Position numbers and translations under genes: made by a program. A stretch of 64,000 bases of DNA from Streptomyces sp. PsTaAH-137 (GTDB lineage Bacteria > Actinomycetota > Actinomycetes > Streptomycetales > Streptomycetaceae). The stretch is from positions 124,001 to 188,000 of the forward strand of contig NZ_QLLY01000010.1 of assembly GCF_003259365.1 (NCBI RefSeq), given 5' to 3'. Shown here piece by piece: positions 8,764-17,398 of the stretch. The notes under the pieces were generated by a model, which did no database searches, had not been told where the DNA came from, and saw only the letters and a list, made by a program, of their open reading frames with translations. Every line of letters starts with the position of its first letter. Within the stretch, counting starts at the first letter, position 1.

Positions 8764-10239
8764 ATGACCGCGCCCATCCGGCCCCCTGCACGCCCGGCCG
8801 CGCTCACCCTGCTGGCCGCTCTCGTCGTCACCGGAGCGCTCGGCGCGGGGGCAGTCGCCCTCGCGCCCGGCTCGGTGCGCACCCCGCTCGCCTGGGGCGT
8901 CGCCGCCACCGCCCTCGTGCTGAGCGCGGCGGCCTGTTACGCCGCGTACGCCCGCCAGACCGTCGCCCTGCTGCGCCGGCGCGCCGAGGAGACGCGGCAC
9001 ACCGCCGAGCGCGGCGCCGCCGAGCAGGCCCGCATCACCGCCGAGCTGTCCCGGGAACGGGACGCCAGAGCCGAACAGGCCGCCGAGCTGACCGGCCGGC
9101 TGCGCACCGCCCGGGCCGAGCGCGCCGCCGCCATCGCGGCCTGCGCCAACGCCGCGGGCCGGATGCAGGCCCTCGCCACCGGCATGCTCGCCGACCTGCG
9201 CGAGATGGAGCACCGGCACTCCGACGAGGACGTGCTCGCCGATCTGCTCCACCTCGACCACCGCACCGCCCAGGCGGGCCGGCTCGCCGACTCGGTGGCC
9301 GTGCTCACCGGCGCCCGCTCGGGCCGCCGCTGGGCCCGCCCGATCGCCATGGAGTCGATCCTGCGCGGCGCGATGGGCCGCATCGGCGGCTACCAGCGGG
9401 TGCGGGTGCACGCGAACACCTCCGTCGCCGTCGCGGGCCACGCCGCCGAGGGCGTCATGCACGCGCTCGCCGAACTCCTCGACAACGCCGCGAACTTCTC
9501 GCCGCCCACCGCCGAGGTGCACGTCTACGTCGAGGAGGTCCCGGCCGGCGTCATCGTCTCCGTCGAGGACTCGGGCCTGGTGATGGGCCCGGTGCAGCTG
9601 CGCCGCGCCGAGCACGCGGTCTCCGGTGACACGACGGGCGCGGCGGGCTCGACGGGCCTCGGCGGGCTGTCCGGCACCCGGCTCGGCCTCGCCGTCGTCG
9701 GGCGGCTGGCCCGCAAGCACGGCCTGACCGTGTCGTTCCGTCCGTCGGCGCGCGGCGGCACCGGCGTCCTGCTGCTCGTCCCGCAGGAGCTGCTGTCCCG
9801 TACCGCCGACTCGACGCCCGTACGCCCGACCGGAACCGGCATCCCGGCCACCTCGGCCGCCTCGGCCGAGGAGGTGCCCGCCCCGGCGCACGAGACCGCC
9901 GACGACACGGTCCCCGGCCCGTCGGCCCGCGAGCGGGACACCGCCGAACCGGAGCCCGTCGCGGCCGAGCCGGTCGCGGCCGCGAGCCCCGACGGCGCCC
10001 TCCCCAAGCGGACCCGCGGCCGCACCCTGGCCGCCGCCCAGCACGGCCGCGCCCGCGCCGCCGAGGCCCCCGCCGAGCCACCGCGAACCTCCTCCGCCGT
10101 ATCGGCCGCCGCCCGCTTCAGCAGCTTCAGCCAGGCGGTCCGCACTGCCCCGGCCGTACCGGAACCCGCCGCGGCCGACGCCCGAACCACCCCGCACACC
10201 GACACACCCACGCAGGAAGAAGGCGACACCCCCCAATGA
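8764..10239 (+). CDS. cvnA: Conservon sensor-like ATPase (CvnA type)
   Basis: The protein has 491 residues; GAGGA lies nine bases before the ATG. Two membrane spans (~11-30 and ~42-60) are followed by a charged coiled coil and then a histidine-kinase-type ATPase: N box ALAELLDNAANFSPP (~236) and G box SGTRLGLAVVGRLARKHG (~302). A recognisable phospho-acceptor histidine domain is absent, as usual for CvnA proteins. Residues beyond ~340 are Pro/Ala-rich and disordered. Conservons encode a membrane-associated complex likened to G-protein-coupled signalling (work on S. coelicolor cvn9). The stop overlaps the next start as ATGA. Confidence 0.9.
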   Translation: MTAPIRPPARPAALTLLAALVVTGALGAGAVALAPGSVRTPLAWGVAATALVLSAAACYAAYARQTVALLRRRAEETRHTAERGAAEQARITAELSRERDARAEQAAELTGRLRTARAERAAAIAACANAAGRMQALATGMLADLREMEHRHSDEDVLADLLHLDHRTAQAGRLADSVAVLTGARSGRRWARPIAMESILRGAMGRIGGYQRVRVHANTSVAVAGHAAEGVMHALAELLDNAANFSPPTAEVHVYVEEVPAGVIVSVEDSGLVMGPVQLRRAEHAVSGDTTGAAGSTGLGGLSGTRLGLAVVGRLARKHGLTVSFRPSARGGTGVLLLVPQELLSRTADSTPVRPTGTGIPATSAASAEEVPAPAHETADDTVPGPSARERDTAEPEPVAAEPVAAASPDGALPKRTRGRTLAAAQHGRARAAEAPAEPPRTSSAVSAAARFSSFSQAVRTAPAVPEPAAADARTTPHTDTPTQEEGDTPQ

Positions 10240-10673
10240 CCGGGACGACCACCACCGGCGCCGGCCTGGCCTGGCTGCTCGAAGGCCTCCTCACGCGCAC
10301 CCCGGGCACCCGGAGCGCCCTGGTCCTGTCGCGCGACGGCCTCAAGCTGTGCCACACCCCCGAACTCACCCCGGACAAGGCGGACCAGCTCGCCGCGATC
10401 TCCGCCGGGATCCAGGCGCTCGCGCACGGCGCGTCCGCCGAGTTCGGCGACGGCAGCGGCGGCGTCCGCTCGTCGATGACCGAGTTCCACGGCGGCACCC
10501 TGTTCATCGTCGAGGCCGGCGAGGGCGCCCATCTCGCGGTGCTCGCCGCCGAGGACGCCGACGCGGGCCTCGTCGGCCACACCATGGTGGAGCTCGTCGA
10601 GCAGCTCGGCGAGCACCTGCGCGCCCTGCCCCGCGACCCCGACCCCGCCATCAGCACGCCCCCGGCGTCATGA
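10236..10673 (+). CDS. cvnB: Conservon roadblock/LC7 protein (CvnB type)
   Basis: The protein has 145 residues. The roadblock/LC7 fold is indicated by LAWLLEGLLTRTPGTRSALVLS-type strands and the central AAISAGIQALA helix. These proteins are regulatory partners of small GTPases such as MglA and the conservon CvnD. The start and stop both overlap neighbours by four bases (ATGA), so it is translationally coupled within the operon. Confidence 0.92.
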   Translation: MTGTTTTGAGLAWLLEGLLTRTPGTRSALVLSRDGLKLCHTPELTPDKADQLAAISAGIQALAHGASAEFGDGSGGVRSSMTEFHGGTLFIVEAGEGAHLAVLAAEDADAGLVGHTMVELVEQLGEHLRALPRDPDPAISTPPAS

Positions 10674-11029
10674 GCCGGCCCGGCCGGGACGACGCCCCCG
10701 ACCGGCTGTACACCCTCACCGGAGGGCGCAGCCGGCCCGCCTCCGACGTCGCGTTCGACCTGGTGTCGCTCGTCGTCGCCGAGTCGGACCCGGCGCCCGG
10801 CATGCCGTCCGAGCACGCCGCGATCCTGCGGATGTGCGCCCGGCCGACGGCCGTGGTGGAGGTCGCGGCCGAACTCGGCCTGCCGGTGAGCATCGTGCGC
10901 GTCCTGCTCTCCGACCTCCTGGTGCAGGGCCGCATCGGCGCCCGGCACCCGCGCACCGCCGACACCCCGCATCGCCTTCCCGATCCCGACATCCTGGAGC
11001 AGGTGCTCGTTGGACTCCGCAACCTCTGA
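10670..11029 (+). CDS. cvnC: Conservon DUF742 protein (CvnC type)
   Basis: The protein has 119 residues. It begins with an RLYTLTGGRSRP motif typical of DUF742, followed by a helical winged-helix-like core (CARPTAVVEVAAELGLPVSIVRVLLSDL) and ends in LEQVLVGLRNL. The family occurs almost only in conservons between the roadblock and GTPase genes. It may be an adaptor; the resemblance of the core to an HTH is only suggestive. The ATG overlaps the cvnB stop. Confidence 0.92.
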   Translation: MSRPGRDDAPDRLYTLTGGRSRPASDVAFDLVSLVVAESDPAPGMPSEHAAILRMCARPTAVVEVAAELGLPVSIVRVLLSDLLVQGRIGARHPRTADTPHRLPDPDILEQVLVGLRNL

Positions 11030-11660
11030 ATCGCCGGGCGGCCGCGCCGAGTTGGCGGCCGGAGCCGACAACGGTCTGAAGATCGTCATCGTCGGCGGCT
11101 TCGGCGCGGGCAAGACCACCCTGGTCCGTTCCGTGAGCGAGATACGTCCCCTCAACACCGAGGAGACGATGACGCAGGCCGGAGCGGGCGTCGACGAACT
11201 GGCCGACCTGGACGGCGTCCGCGGCAAGACGTCGACGACGGTCGCCTTCGACTTCGGCCGCATCACGCTCGACGCCCGCAACGTCCTCTACCTGTTCGGC
11301 GCCCCCGGCCAGGAACGCTTCTGGTTCCTGTGGGACCGCCTGTTCTCCGGCACGCTCGGCGCGGTCGTCCTCGTCGACACCCGCCGCCTGGAGGACTCCT
11401 TCTACGCGATCGACCGCCTGGAGCACCACGGGACGCCGTTCATCGTCGCCCACAACGACTTCGGCGGCCCGCCGCACACCCTGGAACAGCTGCGCGAGGC
11501 CCTCGACCTCGACCCCGAGGTGCCGCTGGTCCGCTGCGACGCGCGTGACCGCGCGTCCAGCAAGAACGTCCTGATCGCGCTCGTGGAGCACCTCAGGACC
11601 CTGTACGCCGCCTCGACCAGAGCCAGTTCACCGCCCGTGCCCCAGGAGGCCGCCCCGTGA
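11010..11660 (+). CDS. cvnD: Conservon small GTPase (CvnD type)
   Basis: The protein has 216 residues. The TTG start at 11010 lies inside the end of cvnC (20-base overlap); no ATG or GTG is available in frame nearby. The P loop is GGFGAGKT (residues 29-36). The switch II equivalent reads FGAPGQERFWF, with Gln in place as in Ras-like proteins. The NKxD base-recognition motif is altered to AHNDFGG. This is the G-protein component of the conservon. Its stop overlaps the P450 start as GTGA. Confidence 0.92.
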   Translation: MDSATSESPGGRAELAAGADNGLKIVIVGGFGAGKTTLVRSVSEIRPLNTEETMTQAGAGVDELADLDGVRGKTSTTVAFDFGRITLDARNVLYLFGAPGQERFWFLWDRLFSGTLGAVVLVDTRRLEDSFYAIDRLEHHGTPFIVAHNDFGGPPHTLEQLREALDLDPEVPLVRCDARDRASSKNVLIALVEHLRTLYAASTRASSPPVPQEAAP

Positions 11661-12910
11661 CAAGCCCCGGCTGCCCCGCGTCCGCGCACGGCGCCGTCCC
11701 CGTGCCGCTGTCGGGACCCCGGTTCGCCACCGAACCCGCCACGCTGTACCGGGAGATGCGCCGCGACCACGGTTCGGTCGCGCCCGTCGTCCTCGACGGC
11801 GACATCCCGGCCTGGCTCGTCGTCGGCTACCGCGAGCTGCACCAGGTGACCGGTGATCCGGCGCTGTTCAGCCGCGACTCCGACCTGTGGAACCAGTGGG
11901 ACAACATCCCCGCCGACTGGCCGCTGCTGCCGATGATCGGCCACAAGCAGCCGTCGATCCTCTACACGGTCGGCGAGCGGCACCGCGAGCGCGCCCAGAT
12001 GATCAGCCACGCCCTGGAGGCCGTCGACCCGTTCGAACTCAAGGCGCACGCCGAGCAGTTCGCGGACGAGCTGATCGACGGGTTCTGCGGCGCGGGCGAG
12101 GTGGACATCATCGCCGACTACGCGATGATGCTGCCGGTCCGCGTCCTGGCCCGGATCTACGGCTTCTCCGACGAGGCGGGCCCCGCCCTCGTCACGGCGA
12201 TGAACGACATGATCGACGGCCGGGAGCGGGCGCTCGCGGGCCAGCAGCACCTGGGCGGGTCCATGGTCGGGCTGATCGCCGAGAAGCAGGCGCGGCCGGG
12301 CGAGGACGTCGCCTCGTACATGCTCCAGGACCCCTCGGGCTTCACGCACGAGGAGATCGCCCAGGACCTGATGGTGATGATGGCGGCCGGGCACCAGCCC
12401 ACCGCCGACTGGATCGGCAACTCGCTGCGCCTGATGCTGACCGACGACCGGTTCGCCGCGTCGCTGTTCGGCGGGCGGCACAGCGTCGCCGAGGCGATGA
12501 ACGAGGTGCTGTGGGAGGACTGCCCGACGCAGAACGTCGCCGGGCGCTGGGCCACCCGCGACACCCGGCTCGGCGACCGCCACATCCGGGCGGGCGACCT
12601 GGTGCTGCTCGGCATCGCGGCGGCCAACGCCGACCCGCAGGTGCGCACCGACGCCTCGGTGCTGACCGGCGGCAACAACGCGCACTTCTCGTTCGGGCAC
12701 GGCGAGCACCGCTGCCCGTTCCCCGCGCAGGAGGTCGCCGAGGTCATCGCGCGGACCGGCATCGAGGTGATCCTCGACCGGCTGCCCGACATCGATCTGG
12801 CGGCCCCGGCCGACGCGCTGACCCGCCGCCCCTCGCCGTGGCTGCGCGGTCTCACCGACCTGCCGGTCCGCTTCACGCCGACGGCCGCCGTGCCGTCGGC
12901 GTCCCTGTGA
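11657..12910 (+). CDS. Cytochrome P450 lacking the ExxR motif (CYP157-like)
   Basis: The protein has 417 residues and a GTG start overlapping the cvnD stop. The heme-binding loop is intact: FSFGHGEHRC with the thiolate Cys at ~352. The I-helix motif is unusual (AAGHQPTADW instead of AGxxTT). In the K helix the almost universal ExxR reads E283-V-L-W286. Loss of ExxR is reported for the CYP157 family of Streptomyces conservons, which occur paired with CYP154. Whether this P450 is catalytic is unclear. In related operons (rarE of cvn9) a P450-like product takes part in regulating development. Confidence 0.88.
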   Translation: MTSPGCPASAHGAVPVPLSGPRFATEPATLYREMRRDHGSVAPVVLDGDIPAWLVVGYRELHQVTGDPALFSRDSDLWNQWDNIPADWPLLPMIGHKQPSILYTVGERHRERAQMISHALEAVDPFELKAHAEQFADELIDGFCGAGEVDIIADYAMMLPVRVLARIYGFSDEAGPALVTAMNDMIDGRERALAGQQHLGGSMVGLIAEKQARPGEDVASYMLQDPSGFTHEEIAQDLMVMMAAGHQPTADWIGNSLRLMLTDDRFAASLFGGRHSVAEAMNEVLWEDCPTQNVAGRWATRDTRLGDRHIRAGDLVLLGIAAANADPQVRTDASVLTGGNNAHFSFGHGEHRCPFPAQEVAEVIARTGIEVILDRLPDIDLAAPADALTRRPSPWLRGLTDLPVRFTPTAAVPSASL

Positions 12911-12959
12911 CGATCCACCGCTTCCCCTTCCCGCATCCCGGACTCCTGGAGCTCTCGTC

Positions 12960-14204
12960 ATGACGACATCCGCAGCCACGTGCCCCCACGCGTCCGCCGC
13001 CCCCATCCCCCTCGACCCCTTCGTCACGGATCTGGACGCCGAGACCGCCCGGCTGCTCGCGGCGGGCCCGCTCGCCGAGGTCGAACTGCCCGGCGGCGTC
13101 CCCGTGTGGGCGGTCACGCACCACGCGGAGGCCCGCAGACTCCTCACCGACAAACGCCTCGTGAAGGACATCGAGGTGTGGGGCGCCTGGCAGCGCGGCG
13201 AGATCCCCGCCGACTGGCCGCTGATCGGCCTGGCCAACCCCGGCCGCTCGATGCTGACCGTCGACGGCGAGGACCACCGCCGGCTGCGCGCCCTGGTCGC
13301 CCAGGCGCTGACCGTGCGCCGGGTGGAGCGGATGCGCGAGCGCATCGAGGAGCTGACCACCGGCCTCCTCGACAAGCTGCCCGCCGACGGCGGAACGGTC
13401 GACCTGAAGGCCGAGTTCGCCTACCCGCTGCCCATGTACGTGATCAGCGACCTGATGGGCATAGACGAGGCGGACCACCCGCGCCTGAAGGTCCTGTTCG
13501 ACAAGTTCTTCTCCACGCAGACCCCGCCCGAGGAGGTCATCGCGACGCTCGGCGAGCTCGCGGCGATGATGGGCGCGGTCGTGGCGGCCCGCCGCGAGAC
13601 GCCGGGCGACGACCTGACCAGCGCCCTCATCCAGGCCTCGGAGAACGGCGACCGGCTCACCGACGCGGAGATCGTCTCCACGCTCCAGCTGATGGTCGCG
13701 GCCGGTCACGAGACGACGATCTCGCTCATCGTCAACGCGGTCGTGAACCTCTCCGCCCACCCCGACCAGCTGGCCCTCGTCCTCGATGGCAAGACCACCT
13801 GGGAGCAGGTGGTCGAGGAGACCCTGCGTTACTCGACCCCGACCTCGCACGTCCTGATCCGGTTCGCCGCCGAGGACGTCCAGGTCGGCGAGAAGACCAT
13901 CAAGCAGGGCGACGCCCTGATCGTGTCCTACGGCGCCATCGGCCGGGACGAGCAGGCGCACGGCCCGACCGCCGACTCGTTCGACATCACCCGTGACTCC
14001 GCGACCCGGCACATCTCCTTCGGCCACGGCCCGCACGTCTGCCCCGGCGCCGCGCTGTCCCGTCTGGAGGCCGGGGTGGCGCTCCCCGCGCTGTACGCCC
14101 GCTTCCCCGGGCTGCGGCTCGCGGTCGAGCCGGGTGAGCTGCGCAACAAGCCGGTGGTGACGCAGAACGACCTGTTCGAGCTGCCGGTGGTGCTCGGCGG
14201 CTGA
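12960..14204 (+). CDS. Cytochrome P450 (CYP154-like), partner of the upstream P450
   Basis: The protein has 414 residues; TGGAG precedes the ATG. All normal P450 motifs are present: I helix AAGHETT (~246), K helix EETLR (~285) and heme loop FGHGPHVCPGA with Cys ~361. It follows the CYP157-like gene after 49 bases and closes the conservon. CYP154 enzymes hydroxylate small hydrophobic substrates in vitro, but the natural substrate in conservons is unknown. The two P450s share an IPADWPL region, indicating common ancestry. Confidence 0.9.
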   Translation: MTTSAATCPHASAAPIPLDPFVTDLDAETARLLAAGPLAEVELPGGVPVWAVTHHAEARRLLTDKRLVKDIEVWGAWQRGEIPADWPLIGLANPGRSMLTVDGEDHRRLRALVAQALTVRRVERMRERIEELTTGLLDKLPADGGTVDLKAEFAYPLPMYVISDLMGIDEADHPRLKVLFDKFFSTQTPPEEVIATLGELAAMMGAVVAARRETPGDDLTSALIQASENGDRLTDAEIVSTLQLMVAAGHETTISLIVNAVVNLSAHPDQLALVLDGKTTWEQVVEETLRYSTPTSHVLIRFAAEDVQVGEKTIKQGDALIVSYGAIGRDEQAHGPTADSFDITRDSATRHISFGHGPHVCPGAALSRLEAGVALPALYARFPGLRLAVEPGELRNKPVVTQNDLFELPVVLGG

Positions 14205-14209
14205 TCACA

Positions 14210-14232
14210 GGGGCCGTACCCGTCCCGGCCCC
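14210..14232 (+). terminator. Hairpin after the conservon
   Basis: GGGGCCG (14210-14216) pairs with CGGCCCC (14226-14232) around a 9-base loop, five bases after the P450 stop. There is no T run, as is common for Streptomyces terminators. Confidence 0.5.
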
Positions 14233-14310
14233 GTAGATCACCACAAGTCCACGGGCCGGAGGAGTCGTCTCATCGAACGGACACGTTTCCGTCCGGTTTC
14301 ACCGAGGCGA

Positions 14311-14316
14311 TACCCT
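14311..14316 (+). promoter_or_regulatory. -10 hexamer TACCCT for a leaderless serC transcript
   Basis: TACCCT is followed by seven bases and then the GTG start of serC, with no Shine-Dalgarno sequence. A small dyad ACGGA/TCCGT (14277-14292) lies just upstream, near the -35 position. Confidence 0.5.
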
Positions 14317-14323
14317 CCGGCTC

Positions 14324-15442
14324 GTGGCTGAGATCCAGATTCCCGCTGACATCAAGCCCGCCGACGGACGTTTCGGCGCGGGCCCCTCCAAGGTGCGGAC
14401 GGAAGCGCTGGACGCGCTGGCCGCCACCGGTACCTCTCTGCTCGGCACCTCGCACCGCCAGGCCCCGGTCAAGAACCTGGTCGGCCGTGTGCGTGAAGGT
14501 GTCAAGGACCTCTTCTCCCTCCCCGAGGGCTACGAGGTCATCCTCGGCAACGGCGGTTCGACCGCGTTCTGGGACGTGGCGACGCACGGCCTGATCGAGA
14601 ACAAGTCGCAGCACCTCAACTTCGGCGAGTTCTCCTCCAAGTTCGCCAAGGCGTCCAAGCTGGCCCCGTGGCTGGCCGAGCCGACCGTCATCTCCTCGGA
14701 CCCGGGCACCCACCCGGAGGCCGTGGCCGAGGCCGGCGTCGACGTCTACGGCCTGACCCACAACGAGACCTCGACCGGTGTCGCGGCCCCGATCAAGCGC
14801 GTGGCGGGCGCCGACTCCGGCTCCCTCGTCCTGGTGGACGCCACCTCCGGCGCGGGCGGCCTCCCGGTCGACATCGCCGAGACGGACGTCTACTACTTCG
14901 CCCCGCAGAAGTCCTTCGCCTCCGACGGCGGCCTGTGGATCGGTGTCTTCTCCCCGGCCGCGATCGAGCGCGCCGAGCGCATCCACGCGTCCGGCCGTCA
15001 CGTCCCGGAGTTCTTCAGCCTGCCCACGGCGATCGACAACTCCCGCAAGAACCAGACGTACAACACCCCGGCCCTGTCCACGCTCTTCCTGCTCGCCGAG
15101 CAGCTGGACTGGATCAACGGCCAGGGCGGTCTGGCCTGGTCCACGGCCCGTACGAAGGACAGCTCGTCCCGCCTCTACTCGTGGGCCGAGGACTCCAAGT
15201 ACGCGACGCCGTTCGTCACGGACGCCGCCAAGCGCTCGCAGGTCATCGGCACGATCGACTTCGACGACTCGGTGGACGCCGCCGCCGTCGCCAAGGTCCT
15301 GCGCGCCAACGGCATCGTCGACACCGAGCCCTACCGCAAGCTGGGCCGCAACCAGCTCCGCATCGCGATGTTCCCGGCCATCGACCCGACGGACGTCCAG
15401 GCCCTGACGGCCTGCATCGACTACGTCATCGGCCAGCTCTGA
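14324..15442 (+). CDS. serC: Phosphoserine aminotransferase
   Basis: The enzyme has 372 residues and a GTG start. It is the PLP-dependent class V enzyme of the actinobacterial SerC group (second step of serine synthesis: 3-phosphohydroxypyruvate plus glutamate to phosphoserine plus 2-oxoglutarate). The Schiff-base lysine is in YYFAPQKSFASDGG; phosphate and cofactor contacts appear in GNGGSTAFWD, HNETSTGV and LVDATSGAGG. It is transcribed alone, with a leaderless promoter pattern upstream and a strong terminator downstream. Confidence 0.95.
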   Translation: MAEIQIPADIKPADGRFGAGPSKVRTEALDALAATGTSLLGTSHRQAPVKNLVGRVREGVKDLFSLPEGYEVILGNGGSTAFWDVATHGLIENKSQHLNFGEFSSKFAKASKLAPWLAEPTVISSDPGTHPEAVAEAGVDVYGLTHNETSTGVAAPIKRVAGADSGSLVLVDATSGAGGLPVDIAETDVYYFAPQKSFASDGGLWIGVFSPAAIERAERIHASGRHVPEFFSLPTAIDNSRKNQTYNTPALSTLFLLAEQLDWINGQGGLAWSTARTKDSSSRLYSWAEDSKYATPFVTDAAKRSQVIGTIDFDDSVDAAAVAKVLRANGIVDTEPYRKLGRNQLRIAMFPAIDPTDVQALTACIDYVIGQL

Positions 15443-15487
15443 CGTCCCGATAGGCGCGCGGGAAGCCCCGCGAGCGACCACGGCGAG

Positions 15488-15537
15488 AGCCGCAGACGCA
15501 TCTGCCAGGTACCTGAGCAGACGCCTCTGCGGCTTTT
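15488..15537 (+). terminator. Rho-independent terminator of serC
   Basis: AGCCGCAGA (15488-15496) pairs with TCTGCGGCT (15526-15534); an inner stem (GC-TCTGC with GCAGA-GC) extends the structure, and TTTT follows. It is the clearest intrinsic terminator in the window and faces the convergent ABC permease gene. Confidence 0.85.
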
Positions 15538-15557
15538 CCGTGCCTGAGCCCCGGGGG

Positions 15558-16352
15558 CTAACGCCCCAACGACGCGAACTTACGCGCCGCCAGCGGGAAG
15601 AACACCAGCGTCAGCACGGCCGGCCACACCCACGCCATGAGCAGCGCGTGCTGCTCGATCCACGAATCCCCGGCCCCCACAGGCGCCCCGAAAAGCCCCC
15701 GCACCGCGGCGACTGTCGACGACAGCGGATTCCAGGCCGCCACGGCCCCCAGCCAGTCCGGCATCAGCTGCGGTGCGACGAAAATGCTGGAGATCATCGT
15801 CAGCGGGAAGGCCACGGCGAACAGCCCTCCGGCCGCCTCCGGGTTCGGCACGAGCAGCCCGAGCCACACCCCGAGCCAGATCAGGGCGAACCGCAGCCAC
15901 AGCAGCAGCGCGAACGCCGCGAGCCCGCCCCCGGCTCCCCCGGCCGGTCGCCAGCCGATCGCGAACGCCGTCAGCATGAGGATCGTCAGCTCGGCACAGG
16001 CGACGAGCAGATCGGTCACCCCGCGTCCGGAGACCACCGCCGACGGCGCCATCGGCATCGAGCGGAACCGGTCGATGACCCCCTTCGTCGCGTCGTACAC
16101 GACCAGCGTCGCGGTGTTGACGAAGCCGAACGCCATCGTCATCGCGAACATCCCGGGCATCAGGAAGTCCCGGTAGTCGCCACCGCCCGGCACCGTCATC
16201 GCGGAGCCGAAGACATACCCGTACAGCAGCACGGACAGGATCGGGAAGCCCAACTGCCAGGCGATGTTCACCGGTTGGCGCTGGTAGTGGGTGAGGCCCC
16301 GCCGCACCACGTTCCAGCAGTCGGCCACCGCCCAGTAGACCGTCGTGCCCAT
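15558..16352 (-). CDS. ABC-2 type drug exporter permease (DrrB-like)
   Basis: The permease has 264 residues and about six membrane spans, with the ABC-2 signature region NPEAAGGLFAVAFPLTMISSIF and APQLMPDWL near the C terminus, typical of daunorubicin-resistance DrrB and relatives. GAGGAG precedes the ATG. The start overlaps the stop of the ATPase gene by one base (TGATG), so the two subunits are coupled. It probably exports a hydrophobic compound; no antibiotic genes are nearby to name it. Confidence 0.9.
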   Translation of the reverse strand: MGTTVYWAVADCWNVVRRGLTHYQRQPVNIAWQLGFPILSVLLYGYVFGSAMTVPGGGDYRDFLMPGMFAMTMAFGFVNTATLVVYDATKGVIDRFRSMPMAPSAVVSGRGVTDLLVACAELTILMLTAFAIGWRPAGGAGGGLAAFALLLWLRFALIWLGVWLGLLVPNPEAAGGLFAVAFPLTMISSIFVAPQLMPDWLGAVAAWNPLSSTVAAVRGLFGAPVGAGDSWIEQHALLMAWVWPAVLTLVFFPLAARKFASLGR

Positions 16353-17299
16353 CACACACTCCTCCCCGTGAGCCGCAGGAACACGTCGTCCAGGCTCGGC
16401 CGGCGCAGCCCGATGTCCTCGACCGCGATGCCCTCGTCCTGGAGGGTGCGCGCGGCGTCGGTGAGCGCGGCGACCCGGTCCTCGACGGTGGCGTGCACCC
16501 GGCGCTCCGTCTCGTCGACCACGGGCTCGGCGCCGCCCCGTGCCACGATCTTGGCCGCGCGCGGCAGATCCGCCGCGTCCGCGACGACGACCTCGATCCG
16601 GTCCCCGCCGACGGACCGCTTCAGCCCTTCGGGGGTGTCGTCGGCGATGGTCCGCCCCTGGTCGATGACGGTGACCCGGGAGGCCAGCCGGTCGGCCTCC
16701 TCCAGGTACTGGGTGGTGAGCAGCACCGTCGTGCCGTCCGCGACCAGCTTCCGTACGCTCTCCCAGACTTCGCCGCGCCCGCGCGGATCGAGCCCGGTCG
16801 TCGGCTCGTCCAGGAAGAGGACGTCGGGGGTCAGGATCATGGACGCGGCCAGGTCCAGTCTGCGCCGCATGCCGCCGCTGTACTTGCCGACGCCCTTGTC
16901 GCCGGCGTCGGCGAGCCCGAACTGGTCGAGCAGTTCGGCCGCCCGCGCCTTCGCCCGCCGCCCGCCGAGGTGGAAGAGCCGGCCGAACATCTCCAGGTTC
17001 TGCCGGCCCGTGAGCACTTCGTCCACCGCCGCGTACTGCCCGGTGAGCCCGATCCGGCGGCGCACCAGGCGGGGCCGGACCACCACGTCCACCCCGCCGA
17101 CCTCGGCCCGGCCCCCGTCGAACCTCAGCAGGGTGCCGAGCACGCGGACGGCGGTGGTCTTCCCCGCTCCGTTCGGCCCGAGCAGGCCGTGCACCGTGCC
17201 GCGGCGCACCGTCAGATCGAACCCGTCGAGCGCCCGCTTCTCCCCGTACGTCTTCCGCAGGCCCACGGCCCGCACCGCGTAGTCCCCGTCGCCCTCCAC
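16352..17299 (-). CDS. ABC exporter ATP-binding protein (DrrA-like)
   Basis: The protein has 315 residues. GTG at 17299 is chosen because GGGAGG lies about eight bases upstream; longer frames would cross the operator region. The Walker A motif is GPNGAGKTT, the signature YSGGMRRRLDLA, the Walker B LFLDEPTTGLD, with a TTQYLEEAD switch region. The C-terminal ~90 residues match the DrrA extension that contacts the permease. It is divergent from a TetR gene, and two operators in the gap probably control both transcripts. Confidence 0.92.
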   Translation of the reverse strand: MEGDGDYAVRAVGLRKTYGEKRALDGFDLTVRRGTVHGLLGPNGAGKTTAVRVLGTLLRFDGGRAEVGGVDVVVRPRLVRRRIGLTGQYAAVDEVLTGRQNLEMFGRLFHLGGRRAKARAAELLDQFGLADAGDKGVGKYSGGMRRRLDLAASMILTPDVLFLDEPTTGLDPRGRGEVWESVRKLVADGTTVLLTTQYLEEADRLASRVTVIDQGRTIADDTPEGLKRSVGGDRIEVVVADAADLPRAAKIVARGGAEPVVDETERRVHATVEDRVAALTDAARTLQDEGIAVEDIGLRRPSLDDVFLRLTGRSV

Positions 17300-17332
17300 G
17301 GCAGTCGCCTCCCTCACTCCGACCGACCAACT

Positions 17333-17368
17333 GAGTACACCGTACTCAAATAAGAGTACAGCGTACCC
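17333..17368. promoter_or_regulatory. Twin TetR operators between the ABC exporter and its repressor
   Basis: GAGTACACCGTACTC (17333-17347) is a perfect 6-3-6 palindrome; GAGTACAGCGTACCC (17354-17368) is a near-identical second copy. Their centres are 21 bases apart, two helical turns, so repressor dimers would bind the same face. Binding would block both divergent promoters. Confidence 0.75.
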
Positions 17369-17386
17369 AGTTTTTGGCGAGCGGTT

Positions 17387-17392
17387 TACGCT
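17387..17392 (+). promoter_or_regulatory. -10 hexamer TACGCT for a leaderless tetR transcript
   Basis: TACGCT ends six bases before the ATG at 17399 and no ribosome-binding site fits between them. The second operator lies near the matching -35 position. Confidence 0.5.
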
Positions 17393-17398
17393 GACTCC

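Noticed and set aside
11657..14204. P450 pair as part of a natural-product cluster
   Set aside because: The genes are physically fused to a conservon by overlaps and no synthase or tailoring genes are nearby.
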